Assembly: GCA_964017195.1 (NCBI GenBank)
Contig: OZ024892.1
Coordinates: 11,189,801-11,253,800 of the forward strand
Origin: Siderastrea radians
Lineage: Eukaryota; Cnidaria; Anthozoa; Scleractinia; Rhizangiidae
Reading direction: 5' to 3'
DNA: 64,000 bases
Below are positions 1 through 12,238 of the stretch, in pieces. The number at the start of each line of letters is the position of its first letter. Positions within the stretch are counted from its first letter, which is position 1. The position numbers and the translations under genes were made by a program. Below the pieces are notes generated by a model that ran no database searches, was not told the origin of the DNA, and was given only the letters and a program-made list of their open reading frames with translations.

Positions 1-119
1 GTTTACAGTTAGATGAACAACAATGTTCTTGGTCACCGAGTAAAACTACGAAAAGAAAGAACTTGACAGAACAAACAGAACTCGAAAGTCAAGTCAAACA
101 AAGTTAAACAGCACTTCAA

Positions 120-520
120 GCTCAGTCATCTTCGTCCGAATCACTAACCACAGGTCGTTTTGGAAGAGATAGTGGTGGAGATTTCTGACCGACAACAATT
201 ATGCATTTGTTGAAGACAGCTCCCGAGGAAAGATGGGTTCTGTTTCCTGACTTTGACAAACAAATGACATAAAAGATTGTTAAGTTCCTCGGCGGGAATT
301 TGTTCAATGGCCCTTGGTTCTGTAACGGACTTGAGGTCAGTTTTTGTCTTTTCTGTTGTATTTTAATACGTTTCGATTTTCTTCAATAAATAAAGAAATT
401 TCACTGTCGTCTAGGTCATGGCTTGTCTCTAGGATCTCGTTTTCGTTAAAAACCTCAAAATTTGGTAAGCATTCATTGTTTTCTTCCGGAAAACGACCAT
501 TTCGGCCATTTTTTCATCGT
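120..520 (-). pseudogene. Decayed recombinase-like (DUF3504/KIAA1958 type) fragment
   Basis: Read on the minus strand, broken frames around 430-350 and 310-240 contain blocks such as SLFIEENRN and IPAEELNNLLCH. These resemble the N-terminal region of DUF3504/KIAA1958-type proteins, which are Crypton-derived tyrosine-recombinase relatives common in cnidarian genomes. Stops and a frame change separate the blocks, so no intact gene is present. A 61-codon frame ends at 122 with an acidic tail (SDSDEDD) and could instead be the last exon of an unrecognised gene. The family call rests on recall of the motif pattern only. Confidence 0.35.
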
Positions 521-1198
521 TCACCTTGTAAGCCTAATGCCTGACGTGGCATTTGTAGAAAACCTGTCAAACCGGTCTTCTGGAGTACAAATACCGTGGG
601 ATATTTGTACTTGTTTTGGGTGTTATTTGTACTCTACTGAATGCAGTTGAGTAATAAAGTCAAATATTATAATAGTCACATTGACTAGGTTGATGTCTGA
701 CATTAACAGTTACACCTGGTGATGAGAAATGTAGAACTTACCCGAGGTGAACAAATTAGGGCTTGGAAAACCAATACAGAAACCTTTAAAAATGTTGGGA
801 TAACCCTACAGTTATGTAATGTTATGTCCCATCCAGGAGAAGTAGGAATTCTGCTGTTTCTTTGTGACACAAAATTGTGCTCTAAACACTGGTCTTATTA
901 GCAGCAAGGCTCACTAGTTGTCGTACGTTCCATCCTTAACCACTTGTCTGCATTCGTCATTTTCTTAAAATTGATATTATTCTTGGAAATTATTGTACCA
1001 GCATATGGCCTTATGTAAATAGTATGATCACAGAAAACAAACTTGCAATATGGTGTGTGTAACTGAATTGGTTGACATGAACCAATCCAGAGAGTGGATG
1101 ATTTGCAAAGCTGGTATACTGGAAATTGTCATACCATCATATGACCCTATTGACTAACAATTTAATAGAGAACAAACTCTTGGTCCAGTATGTGTAAA
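521..1198. other. No recognisable gene
   Basis: Only short open frames (60 codons or fewer) without recognisable motifs. Probably intronic or intergenic sequence upstream of the exon at 1778. Confidence 0.5.
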
Positions 1199-1525
1199 GC
1201 CGGGGCCAAACAAGAGCGAGAGTTGCCAAGAGTTGATGAGAGTTTAAACTCTCGATCTTGTTTGGCCTCAAACTCTCATGTGCTCTCGGCGACTCTCGCT
1301 GACTCTCGCCCGCTCTCATCGAATTTGAACCTGCTCAAATTTTGTTGAGAGTCGCTGAGAGTTTTCTCTCGTTTGGCCCACGTTTGTCTTGTCACGTGAT
1401 GAACTCCTGTCAGCTCTTGTTCTCGTTTGGCCTGGCGGACGATAGTCACCAAGAGTTGGAGAAAATTCTTGTTCAACTCTCATCATTTAAACTCTCGGCA
1501 ACTCTCGGTCTCGTTTGGCCCGGCC
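1199..1525. repeat. Palindromic MITE rich in GAGAGTT
   Basis: The two ends are inverted copies: GGCCAAACAAGAGCGAGAG on the left, and on the right a block that reverse-complements to GGCCAAACGAGACCGAGAG. The interior is packed with ACTCTC/GAGAGT words in both orientations. Small size, terminal inverted repeats and no coding capacity fit a non-autonomous DNA transposon. Open frames on both strands here are products of the repeat and not genes. Confidence 0.6.
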
Positions 1526-1777
1526 TTAAGGCTGGGCAGGATGACACAAGCTGGTCTTTAAAAAGTGATTTGGGGGTGCATTTTACCTTTCACCTACCTG
1601 TACCATTGACTGAGTGAGGTTAGGCCAACCAAAAAGCTATTTGGCTTTTGGTTATGGCACATAAAACGTAACTGTAGTTGGTTCATATACCCCAAAGTTA
1701 AGCCAAGTAGTTTTGGTCTGACCCTAGCACAGTCAATAAGTGCATATTACCATGCTGATATGCCTTTTATTATCCAG

Positions 1778-2027
1778 ACACTACATGGAAAACAAAAACT
1801 GGTGGAACAATGAGATGGAGGAGGAGTGGAAGCGTGAGGCGCGTCAGCAAGTTATGCAGGCATTTTCAAGAGCTGAAAAATCACTTAAACCTCCTGTAAA
1901 AGAAATGTTTTTGGATGTATATGACACTATGCCTTCTCGTCTACAAAAGCAATATCAGGAGTGTATGGACCATGTAACAAAATACCCACATGAGTACCCC
2001 ACAGAGCTTTATGCAGAAGATAAGTAA
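1778..2027 (+). CDS. BCKDHA: Terminal exon of BCKDHA-like E1 alpha subunit (branched-chain 2-oxo acid dehydrogenase)
   Basis: The frame encodes about 83 residues ending in TAA at 2025-2027. It begins with RHYMENKNWW and contains MQAFSRAEK and FLDVYDTMP, the pattern at the C-terminus of the E1 alpha subunit of mitochondrial branched-chain alpha-keto acid dehydrogenase, the thiamine-diphosphate decarboxylase step of Leu/Ile/Val catabolism. A 3' splice acceptor is visible at 1771-1777 (TATCCAG after a T-rich stretch). The exon therefore starts at 1778 within a split Arg codon, and the Met codons upstream are intronic. No earlier exon was recognised in 1-1777, so they presumably lie beyond the window. 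This is the only clear host gene seen. Confidence 0.82.
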
Positions 2028-2715
2028 AGTGAAATACAGAGCAATGGAAGCCACAATAACATTTGCTTTTTAAGGGACAGAGGCGACATCAGTGATCAGA
2101 AGCGTAGTGAACAGATTGTGATTGCCTTTGAACTAAATGAGGGTGTGGACTATGTATCTACTGTATTTGAGGACCTTTTTTACCATAATTTATTCATAGT
2201 TTCCAGTGAGGGATCTAGAAAAGGGTCTGGGGGTCCCCAGCACCCCCACCCCACCCCTAACCATCTTTTTCACAAAACATAAAATCCAAAGGACTGAAAT
2301 TTCACTCCCCCCACATCCCAGCCCTGAACACTTTGTTGCTCCTAGCATCCACCTTACAAAATGGTCTGGATCTGCCACTTGCTTCTGGAAATGTGTAGCT
2401 CCAGAAAACATCCATATCTACCTTGAAAGTCTGATCACTGGAAATTCTGAGGGATGGGGGTTCCCAAAAGCCAAATTTTTTTAAAGGAAATTACAAACAT
2501 CAAGCTTAACCAGAATTTCCAGAGGGCTAGGGGATGAAACTGAGAAATCTGCTGTGATGGGTACGGGGGTATGGATATTTTCAGGAAGAACACATTCTGA
2601 AAATGGTCAAGAACAATTGACTGGTCGTGTCTCTGACACGAAGTCAAAGAAAGCTTGGAGGACTAAAATTTTTCACTCATGGTTGTATTTAATGTAACTA
2701 AATGCCTAGAGAATA
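2028..2715. other. 3' flank of the BCKDHA-like exon; low-complexity sequence
   Basis: Follows the stop codon and presumably contains the 3' UTR. A C-rich stretch (2230-2330) and a degenerate repeat-like block run to about 2650. Short open frames on both strands show no domain. Confidence 0.4.
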
Positions 2716-2834
2716 TTTAAAAAAAATTTTTTTTTTAAACCGATCTGACTTTTTCTTCTAAATTTTCGGTGGACAGAAGTCACCGAAAATTTAAAAGAAA
2801 AAGTCAGATCGGTTTAAAAAACTTTTTAAAAAAA
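2716..2834. repeat. Near-perfect hairpin (MITE-like)
   Basis: Left arm 2716-2771 and right arm 2781-2834 are inverted copies around a 9-base loop. The core, AAACCGATCTGACTTTTTCT, is found again as its reverse complement about 80 bases on. The hairpin is bounded by A/T homopolymers. Confidence 0.75.
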
Positions 2835-3009
2835 GTCTACTACCGATTGCAATACTGGTTCAAGCCTAGAGCATAGCTGTTAGCTAGTATTCACAGTTAA
2901 ATAATCACTACTCTAGAAGGTAACTAAGCACAGTAATAAATGTAAAGAAGATCCTCGCAGTTATTAACGCAACTTATGCAGTTGCGAAAAGAAAGCCTGA
3001 AAAAATCAG

Positions 3010-3080
3010 GCTTGCCGGGATTCGAACCCTGACCTCTGCGATACCGGTGCAGCACTCTAACCAATTGAGCTAACAAGCCA
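3010..3080 (-). tRNA. tRNA-like head of SINE, inverted copy
   Basis: The minus strand folds as a cloverleaf of about 71 nt: acceptor GGCTTGT/GCAAGCC, D arm with AGCTC...GAGC, and a T arm with GGTTCGAATCCC (a perfect B box). Loop position 33 is C and not U, and A31-C39 does not pair, so it is more likely a pol III promoter of a SINE than a functional tRNA. The triplet at the anticodon position would be GGT (Thr). Confidence 0.6.
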
Positions 3081-3223
3081 GCTGGGAGCTGGTCATTAAA
3101 TTGGTTCGTAATATACCCGGGAAAGATGAAGATGAAATTAGGAATATATGAAATTCATATCATAATTTCATCTTCATCTTTCCCGGATATATTACGAACC
3201 AATTTAATGACCAGCTCCCAGTT

Positions 3224-3294
3224 GGCTTGTTAGCTCAATTGGTTAGAGCGCTGCACCGGTATCACAGAGGTCAGGGTTCGAATCCCGGCAAGCC
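3224..3294 (+). tRNA. tRNA-like head of SINE
   Basis: Plus-strand partner of the inverted copy at 3010-3080, with the same acceptor stem, A box (TTAGCTCAATTGG) and B box (GGTTCGAATCC). Two of the five anticodon-stem pairs are lost (CTGCA against CACAG), which argues against a working tRNA. It is followed by TGATTTTTTTTTT, which would stop pol III. Confidence 0.6.
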
Positions 3295-3366
3295 TGATTT
3301 TTTTTTTCAGGCTTTCTTTTCACAACTGCATAAGTTGCGTTAATAACTGCGAGGATCTTCTTTACA

Positions 3367-6300
3367 TTTATTTCTTCATTCTGCAGTTCAAATATATGAA
3401 TTTCAGATATTCATAATTTCATAAGCACAGTAAGTTATAAAATTGCTTTATTTTAATGTCCAGTAAGCGGGCAACCCATTTAATTTCACCGTTTTAAGTT
3501 TGGGCTCTTTTTTTAGCACGCTCAGATAACGTGTGGACTTAACGAAGGCACAACAGAAATATTTTAACAAAAGAGAGCTTACTTTGGAGCTTTTTTCTTC
3601 TTTATTATTGACTTAAAAGACCTACACATGTCCCAATTTGGGAGACAAAATAATACCTGTCAAAAGTGTTACAATGCTTTATACCAGGGTGTTTTTGTGT
3701 TGTTCTAGAAAATGAGACTATTAGATGTGGTAATTCTGTTGACCTGTGGTCAGAATAGAATTTTTTTCCCTTTAGTTTAAAAGTTGTGAATGTGGAGTAT
3801 TTATGGTGTGTACGTATATTTGTAATGGTGGTCAGAGTGGGTAATAAAATATTCTGTTTTAATCCTTATTTTGAAACTGACCCTTTCAGCATTCATAGTG
3901 ACTCAAAGTAAAACTGAAAACAAGTAAATACACGAAACGAGATTAAGAAAAGTAAAATAGTTCAGTTTAGATCTCCATTGACCCTTCAAGCCCCATCATT
4001 AAATATTAGTTCATTATAACATACATGTGTTGAGAATTAAGGAAATGATCACCAAAGAAGAGTCATCTTGATGTTGAAACAAGTTCTCCCAAGTAGTACT
4101 CAGTGAAATGTATGGAGGTCCAGGAAGGAGAATTTGTAAAATGATGCCGGGGCTTAAGCTCACAAGTGTTCATGAATTGGTTTCCAGCATGCTATCCCCA
4201 AATTCTAATTGCACAATCCATCCCACGAAAATTATTAATTAGAAGCAGTCTAACCCTTCAGTGCATTGCACTGTAAACCCTCAATTAAAATCTCTACCAT
4301 CTGTACAGGCTTATCTAACATACTAAGTAAATCAATGTTGGCAAACTTTTCTTTCTGTACTTTAATATTTTGCCAGGAAAATAACACAACCAACAGCATA
4401 TTAAAATTTGCTGCAGAAAAGTAACTTGGAAAAAAATGTTTGTATTGGCGACAGCTAACACAGGTACATGAACTCATAAATACAACAACCACATCATTTC
4501 ACTGATCGTCGAACTTTTTAAGTTCTTGACAAGCCCTCTGATAAATACTGATTACAAAAATATCAACTAAACATGTTTGCTAATGTCATTGATTCGTTAA
4601 CTGATTAGATTACATTCATTACTGAGACCCTGGCAACTACTAGTATTCTTTACATGCTCAGGTTTTTAAAACTCATTTAATAATTCATAAAGATAAAACA
4701 AAGAAAATCACGGCATGTAGTACTTCCAGGAACACCGGAACATGGAACATCCCGGAACGCCCCCAAAACCCGGAACATCCCCGAGAAAAATAGGGACACC
4801 CGAAAAAACCCGGAACACTCCCCAAGAAAACCAGGAACAGCGAAAAATCTCTAAAAAAAAAAAAGAGAGAGAGACTCAAAACACCTCTAAGAAATAGGAA
4901 AAGCAAAGAAACCTGGCTAGGAACAATTTAAAATACCCAAGACACGAGACTTTCCATTACGACATAAGTGCTTCGCCTTTTGTTGCCTTTCTTGAAGATA
5001 CAACGCTTTCGTGGCCCATCCTTTCAGTACAAAGTATGAAATATCATACGATATCAGTAATGGGCTCCTCAGGACGATATCGAGGCCCAAGCGTAATGTT
5101 TGAATATTACTATTAAAAATGGCGTTTCAAAATATAAGACTTTGTATGGGATTTCGAAACGAACATTTTGAGCAATACATAACAGCGAACTAACTGAATA
5201 AAGTTCACGAAACATTACATGGTGTTGTTTACTATCCTTACAACGCGTTTTGAGCAATTTTAGGTCCACTTACTTTACCGCTCGATATGTTTCCGAATTT
5301 GCTCGAATTTACGCACAAATATAGTTCGGGCTCCCATTCTGACTTAGCGACTTGATAAAAGGATGACATCCAAATGATTTCCTCAAAACCAGTTGCACAT
5401 TCCTCGTGTTCCCAAAGAATTGGCCACTGCACAAAATCATAATAGCATCTCAAAATAGGCCGCCATAGATCCGTGAGGATCACAATAGTCTCGTTTGACC
5501 GTCAATGCGCCCCCCCCCCCCCAGCCAATGTGTAAATTCCTCAAATTCTCATCAAATACAAGGAAATTTGCATAGCGCTTTTGTGGAATTCAGAAGCCGT
5601 ACAACAAAGCCGTACACAGAACAGAGTTTCGATAGTGCATAACTTTCAAAAATATACTTTCCAAATCAAGACCGCCCCAGCAACGTCAAATAGCGCAAAG
5701 TATGTGTAAAAGATTCAGTTTCCTGTTCCAGGAGTTTTATTCAGTTCGTCCGGTTAGTTTCCATATAATTCAGAAAAACGTGAATTTGGCGACTTCGTTG
5801 TATTTTTGTGCAAAATGTGAGTTATAACAGCCGCCCAAACTTTTTCATCGTTGCGGATAGCCAAATGCGGTTTGGAACTAATTATAGCGATACACTGAAC
5901 TTACTTTATCTGGAGTTATTGTACTTTTAAGTCAAATTTGGAAAGCGCTGGAGCGGTCCAAACTTTGAAGTCCGTCTGGGGTTGTTATTTTGACGTTCAC
6001 ATGGTACCGGGATTTCTGTTTCTACGATTTTGCGGAAACTTGAAGAGTCAAGGTAAGATGTTATTATAAGCTGATTCTAGAAGTTTTAACCAAATCGTAG
6101 CGCTCAGTTTTGTTAGAATAGCAATTTTATCAAAAAAGTAGTGTTCAATTAAAGCAAAATCACGCAAAAATTAACGAACATTACATCTACATGTTGACAT
6201 GCGTTTTATTCCGCGAAAAATTGCGTGTAAAATGCGAATTTCAAAGTTTCAAGGCAATCGAGTGAGAAATGACAATGTTATTAGAGTTTTTAGAGAGGCA

Positions 6301-8279
6301 TAGTGCGCGTCGTTTATTTCGATCGAGTCACCTTAAACAAGCATGGTGACCTATCTTTTTTCTCACATATCTTTGACCTACCAATCATCCTCTTTTTGTT
6401 CAAAGAGTTAGAAAAAAACATATGTTCGAAAAAAAATTATTACTAGAAACGCGATAATCACGGCGATGAAATCACGACCTCGAGAACACGCACGTGAGGA
6501 AGGTTTTAAGTCAATTTCTACTGATGCTTCGAGCATCTGCCATAAAACATCTAGCAAATTGTTCCTTGTTATCGATACTTTCCATCTAGTACATTGTTTC
6601 AAGATTTGTTTCAATTATGTGCTTCCTGTTCCTACGAAAAGTAGCGTAAACTAATTAATAAACATGTGTTTGTTAGGCGAAATTGCATGGAATCATGGGG
6701 TGACTTGAGACGATGATATCTCGTAAACGAACTGGGGACCTATCCTTTTTATTTAATATTTCAAAACATTGCACGATAGATAACAACTTGTGAAAGTTTG
6801 ACAAAAATCGTACGTTAAATTTATTTCGGGGGAATGACCTTAACTTGCGTGGCTTAAGACTATGTGGGAAAAGTAGATCTCAGCAAAAGCTATCAGAATC
6901 CCAAAAGAAACTTAGGGGTAACCACACATTTTTCAGAGATAATTGAGCTTAAATTTGGAAAGAAATTGCCACATATTCTTTGTATTTTAACGCATTTTGT
7001 AATTATTGATGCATGGTTACCCACATGTTTCTTTTTCAGTTGGATTCCAATAACCCTTGCTAAGACCTACTTTGTCCCCATAGTCATAACCTTTGCAAAA
7101 ATACATCTATATTAGGAGGCACCGTCCTTAAAGACAGCTTCCAAGATTCTGTCGGCTCGCTTCGATTTCGCCACGTAGCTATGTACAATATAGGTGTCTA
7201 TCTCTCGGAGACTCGGACGCACCTATTCTCCGAATTAACACGCATTTATGTTTCGTTAATCCTCGTAGACTTTAAATAAAACCCGAAAGATATGTTCTGA
7301 TGGGTCATTGGTTAGTCTACTTTCGCTAACTCCTTTTGTGACTGGTTTCGTTGGGTTTAGGCGAGAAGATTTGAAGATCTTGTGAAGGTAGGTAAAATGT
7401 GTTTCTATCTGTTCAAGTCCTCATTTCGCTGCGCATTGAATTGCATCGTTTTAGTTTGCACTCAGTTCTCGCAAAATACTCAACAGAAATTTCTACCTTT
7501 TGGAGAAAGTCGGGAAAAAAGGACAAGGTTTGCTTCCACGTAAGAATTACGAGTTAACTGTTTCACATTTTCGAGCAAGAACACGAGGAAAACTTATATT
7601 TTTGTGAGGTATGCCCACAGGCTTACCATCCTCTGTTTGTGTGGTGGGCTGTCCATTTATAATGGCTGTGTCGGTTTATCAAATTAGCAAAACTAAAGCC
7701 GAAATTTAGGAGTTTTAAAACTGAGGGAAATTAATTAAAAACTCATAAAACTGCCGCCATGGTGTTTTGATTTGTGTTTCTGTGTCTATTTTGGCGATTT
7801 AAGGCTCGCGAAAGCGATGTTTTTAAAGTAACGGTCGGAGTCGCTCAAAAGTAGAGAAAGAGAACAAGGCATGTAACTAGGCGACTCGCAAATTACACTA
7901 CCCAGTCGAACATTTCGCCAAAAAAGTCGTATTTGCCCGATTCGCTCACAAAACAAATCTTAGCCCTCGAAAGAATAGTCTTCGAACAAAGTTTTGGCCA
8001 AATTTGAGTTAGATTCGATCGCGGATAGACCTTTAGAATCGAGCCCAGACTTTGGAATACGACCGTCAATCTGCAAGAAATCGGAACTCAAAGGAATTCG
8101 AAGAATGCATTTTTCCGTTAGCATTTGAATTCGCGTGCGACAGACTGCCGCCCCTGGCCTCCCTGTGCGAAACTTTTGGTCCGTGACAAAATCTTCTCTG
8201 TGGTCATGATCACCCGAGTGGAGAGTTTGACCGACAAAGTAACCCAGTTGAAAGACACGCGATTTTTAACCGACGAAGT
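3367..8279. other. Long stretch with no recognisable gene
   Basis: No frame over 100 codons and no domain recognised on either strand. Visible items are a degenerate CCGGAACA/GGAACATCCC simple-repeat patch (about 4730-4850) followed by an AGAGAGAG tract, a C14 run near 5509-5522, and AT-rich sequence. Introns of an unseen gene cannot be excluded. Confidence 0.4.
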
Positions 8280-10330
8280 TAGGTTAGTGCAATCGTGAAG
8301 ACGGTGGACCGGAGTGGGCCGTCAAAATACGTCGTATAAGGCTCATAAGGTGTGTATTTCGCTATGGCCGATGGGATGGGATGATGTGGGAACAAGAGCG
8401 GACGAGTCGCCATTTTGAATTGGGCAGGTGAAGAGGTTTGGTGGAAGATTTAGTCTCGACTGTGTTGTGCTATAATTTTGTGCTGACCTCAAAACATATT
8501 GAGAACAAGTTGTACACAGACATCGATAAGTACACACACGCACGCACGATAGGACAAGGGTCCACATAAAAAGTATAGTAGGTATAGAAGCACACATCCG
8601 CAGAGCAGTGCTGGTTTTGGCCGGACTGAAATATCTGTGCAATACTAGTGAAAGAAAGCAAGGAGGACTGATAATAACAGAAAGTGAAGTCCAGTGGCAC
8701 TGTTGATGCTGGTGGGACCAAAGTGTTGCTGAGGCATCGTAAGGATAGAATCGTTCTCAGTAAATGTTATGAAAGGAAAATTCTGGTGCATGTTGTTGTG
8801 GTTATGTTTTACTTGGAAAGTATCTGGCTGCCAACGTTCAGAAAAGTTATTCGCAGATGGGAAGTGAAGTACCACACGAGGCTGGATCTTCTTGGATAGT
8901 ATAAGCGGCACAGAAGGATATACCAGTTAGTCTTTTTAATTTTTCTGCTTTACTTTTGATTTTGAACCGATTTGTTCGATTTTAGAGTTCGAGACACTGA
9001 CTTGCTGACTCCAGAAGAGCAAACCGGATTTAACGATTATGTCACAAGACATGCTTTAACGTGTCTGAGATAATGCGATGACTTCGCTTTTTACTAATTT
9101 CTCCAGATTCTGACGATGTGTTTGTTTTTACCGATAATCATGTTTTTATAGTGCCATATTCACAACAGTATATAAATACATTGCTCACAACTCTCGGTAA
9201 CGGCATGTTCAGTTGTGGACAACATTTATCTTTAAATTTTTATTTTAATTCAACAAAATGTTCAAAGCGATAAGACAGATGAACTGAGTCATCAGATTTT
9301 AAGCATTATGTCATTCGGTAACGCAAAAGACAAAATACTGTCACAATTTTCGTCACGCCGGTTAGCACGTTGAGATTCTGACGATGTGTTTGTCTTTATC
9401 GATAATCATGTTTTTATAGTGCCCTATTCACAATAGTATATAAATACATCGCTCACAACTCTCGGTAAAACCATGTTCAGTTGTGGACAAATTTATATCG
9501 ACATTTAATTTTTTAGTTTAATTCAACAAAATTAAATATTCAAAGCGATAAGACAGATGACCTGAGTCATCAGTTTTTAAATATTACGTCATTCGGTAAC
9601 GCCCAAAAGGGCGAAATACTGTCACAATTTTCGTTACGCCAGTTAGCACGTTGAGCCAAGTAAAAACATTTATCGAGGGTGGCGTGGATCAAAACGACTG
9701 GTAAATGCCTATAATACGCTTTCTTGTAACCTGTACGATAGCGCATAGCAATGATTTATTCGGATTTGCATTCACGATTTGGCTTAAGGAGCCCTTGACA
9801 TGATAAAAGGAAACTGTGCACAAAACGTGGTTCCCAGGCGTAAGGAAAAGTTCAATTCTTTTGGGCTGTTACTGTGCCCATACTGATGAATCGTAAAGAT
9901 ATGGTTACTTTTGTATTGGGAAATTTATCGCCTATTTTTTGAAACGTGTCTGTTTTGAGGGTTGTGATGGCTTTTTTGTTCAGGGTTTTGAGGAAGACCG
10001 ACCAAAAGACAGCGAAAAAGGCTCTTGAGTGAAGAATGCATGAGGTCATGGGCGTAGTCTGTGGAGCTATGTTTGGTGGGAAGAGGGTGAATAATTCAGT
10101 TGACCTCCTTTCCAGGGTATTCGTCGCCTTTTCGGTTGGTCAAATTTCAGCGTTAGTTACAGTTACGCACTTGTGCTGCAACTTGCTGTTACAGATCCTT
10201 GAATGTTATTGAACTTGCAGTCACGCACGCCTCGCTTGCTTTCTTTTCGAGACGAACCAACACTTCGTCGGTTCTGCACGCATTGCGGGCCTATATATAC
10301 CTCTTTTTTTATTTCCCCTTCGCGTAGACT
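8280..10330 (-). repeat. 2-kb repeat unit, inverted copy
   Basis: This block is the inverted counterpart of the tandem copies at 17.04-18.90 and 18.94-20.96 kb. Shared landmarks include the block at 8345-8420, its complement at 18790-18860 and 20870-20905, the ACCAGCATCAACAGTGCCAC region, and two internal sub-repeats of about 260 bases at 9100-9660. Short open frames here, for example 8645-8911, recur in all copies but show no codon-level signature, so I treat the unit as non-coding. Confidence 0.7.
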
Positions 10331-10369
10331 GAGGGTCGCTGGGCGCAAAAATTCAAAACAAAACAAAAT

Positions 10370-10938
10370 GGAAGACGCCAACTCAGGCCAGCCTAAGCCC
10401 AAGAAGAAAAAGACCGAAAAGGGAAATGAAAAACGGTGGTGGTACCAGAAAAGTTCAAAAACTTAAAATTCTCACATTTGTGGGGGAAGAAGGCTGATTT
10501 TTCAGGGTAAAGAATTCTGTGAGATGAAAATACATTTTCGAGCTTCTATTACATTGAATGGAATAAACTACTCAACAATTCATTACCATGCCATTGATTC
10601 CTTTCAGTACTGATTATTTCCTAAACCTAGTCACAGACAAAAGCCAAAAAGTTTAGTTATAAATCCCCTACTTTTTCAGTAGTTCGTTTTAATCAAATTT
10701 TTTGGCTGAAAAAAAAGCAATTCAACGTTAATCGCCTTCGCTGTTTTGGTCAAAGTCCCGAAGGGCACTGTTACAAAAATCATTTTTTCTTCCAACTTGT
10801 CTCTCAGTTTTACAAGTTCCACCAAAATTTGCGAGACAAGATGTACGAAACATTGCCTAGCATAGAAGTTTTAGAACGGCAAATATGTTATTTTACAGTA
10901 ACTCAATATAAAGAAAATGTACGAGAAATATTAAGTTA
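10370..10938. other. Continuation of the inverted arm, no gene
   Basis: 10370-10450 is the inverted copy of sequence at 15565-15611 plus 16134-16190; the right copy is interrupted by the MITE at 15612-16133. A lysine-rich open frame here (10203-10466) arises from this repeat. The remainder to 10938 is AT-rich without recognisable features. Confidence 0.45.
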
Positions 10939-11389
10939 GGGACCGTTCATTTTTTACGAGGTAGGGGGGGCTGGTGGGATTTGGGGGGTCACGTAAAAAA
11001 AATGGCCTTAAAGGGGGGTCATCTAAAAAAATAAGGGAAAAGGGGGAGGTCACGTGAAATATTTTTGTAATACTTAAAGATGGGATATGTTGTACTATTT
11101 TTTAAAAATATATCCCCACTGAAATGCACAAGTAAGATTTAAAAATCTATTAAAGAAGTTCCTTCTGCTTTTAATAACGTTTCCACGGCTACAGACTACA
11201 ATTTTAAAGCTAGGGAACTTTAATAAACCAACAAAGTTTTCTTTCTATTTAGTTACTTAATTTTCATTTCTGTATTTTTAGTGGTGGCTCGACCAGAATA
11301 GCCTAAGCTACCTGCAAGCTGCTATAAAGGCCTGTAAACTATCTTGAATGAATAAAGTTACTGTTACTACATTATATTGCTTTTCTCTG

Positions 11390-12238
11390 CTAATCTTCTT
11401 CAAGCTCTTCCTCGTCGCTTGTGCTGCTAGCGCTGTGGGAGTCGCTTTCGTTCCTTTCAGGCAGAGCATACTCTTCAGGATACAGGAAGCAGTACACATC
11501 ATCTCTAACGTCAGGCTTGAGCCAGTTTGTGATTATTCTGCTTCCTGCCGTATTGCTGAAGTGGTTTGATTGCAACATCTGTGTAATACATGGTGCATCT
11601 CGTCTATTCAGTAATTCTGCAACATCTTCGACGTTGACGCACTCTTCAGGGATAGCTAGGGAAGGAGGATACACAAGACATTCTGCAAGATCATTGCCTA
11701 GCGGGTTTCCAACACAGATGCCATACACTCGTTGGACGTTGTTTGCATCCCGCTTCTTCTTCCTTTCATTTGATTTTCTTCGGTTTTCTTTCTTTGTTAG
11801 CCCCTTGCTTATATGTTCTTTATGTATGCCCTTATATATAGTGTGGAAACTTTTCTTGTTTTCTTCTAGCATTTCCATATCCTGCTTGACCTTCAGCAGC
11901 TTAGCCTCAATGCACTTGATCTGCTCCACATTAAAATCGTGAGCAAATTCTTCTCCTTGCTTCAAGGTAAGCCCATTAGGCTGGAAGAGTGTAGAATCAC
12001 GTCCTTTCAAATGTTTCACCATGCCATTCAACTTGTCAAACATGCTTCTGTGCTCTTTGATGAAGAAGTTCAATCTTCTTCCATCACTGGGCTTCAAATG
12101 ATATCCTGGTTTGGAAAACTCACTTGCTTTTTTCGAACACCCATCCGCACTTAGAAAGGTAACCTCTTTTGATTGTAAAACATCGTATGGACAGGATCGT
12201 TCAGTGGTGAACCTATTCTTACAGTTGATCCACGTCAC
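11390..12238 (-). CDS. Unrecognised transposon-associated protein, coiled and acidic-tailed
   Basis: An open frame of 282 codons ends in a strongly acidic tail (SASSTSDEEELEED). The middle is lysine-rich and probably helical (KENRRKSNERKKKR), and a later stretch contains PSLAIPEECVNVEDVAELL. The frame opens with GTG and not ATG, and the upstream edge lies inside the inverted repeat at 12219-12252, so its true 5' end is probably a spliced exon or was cut by the nested insertion. No known domain was recognised. It lies within the block bounded by the 10939/15255 inverted repeats. Confidence 0.5.
   Translation of the reverse strand: MTWINCKNRFTTERSCPYDVLQSKEVTFLSADGCSKKASEFSKPGYHLKPSDGRRLNFFIKEHRSMFDKLNGMVKHLKGRDSTLFQPNGLTLKQGEEFAHDFNVEQIKCIEAKLLKVKQDMEMLEENKKSFHTIYKGIHKEHISKGLTKKENRRKSNERKKKRDANNVQRVYGICVGNPLGNDLAECLVYPPSLAIPEECVNVEDVAELLNRRDAPCITQMLQSNHFSNTAGSRIITNWLKPDVRDDVYCFLYPEEYALPERNESDSHSASSTSDEEELEED

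Larger units (their letters stand above)
2941..3366. repeat. Head-to-head pair of tRNA-derived SINE copies forming a long hairpin
   Basis: Arms of about 200 bases (2941-3140 and 3163-3366) are almost perfect inverted copies around a 22-base spacer. Each arm carries a tRNA-like head, a short internal hairpin (AGGCTT repeated around the T run) and a tail containing TTATTAACGCAACTTATGC or its complement. The arms differ at only a few positions, for example the anticodon-stem base at about 3264 and T-run length, so the inversion is young or kept similar by conversion. Confidence 0.8.

Noticed and set aside
8645..8911. Conserved short frames in the 2-kb repeat as a gene
   Set aside because: Present in all copies because the repeat is shared; differences between copies show no synonymous bias that I can see by eye.
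11421..11942. 173-codon plus-strand frame with hydrophobic segments
   Set aside because: Antisense of the 11390-12238 coding region; hydrophobicity arises from reading Lys/Glu codons in reverse.
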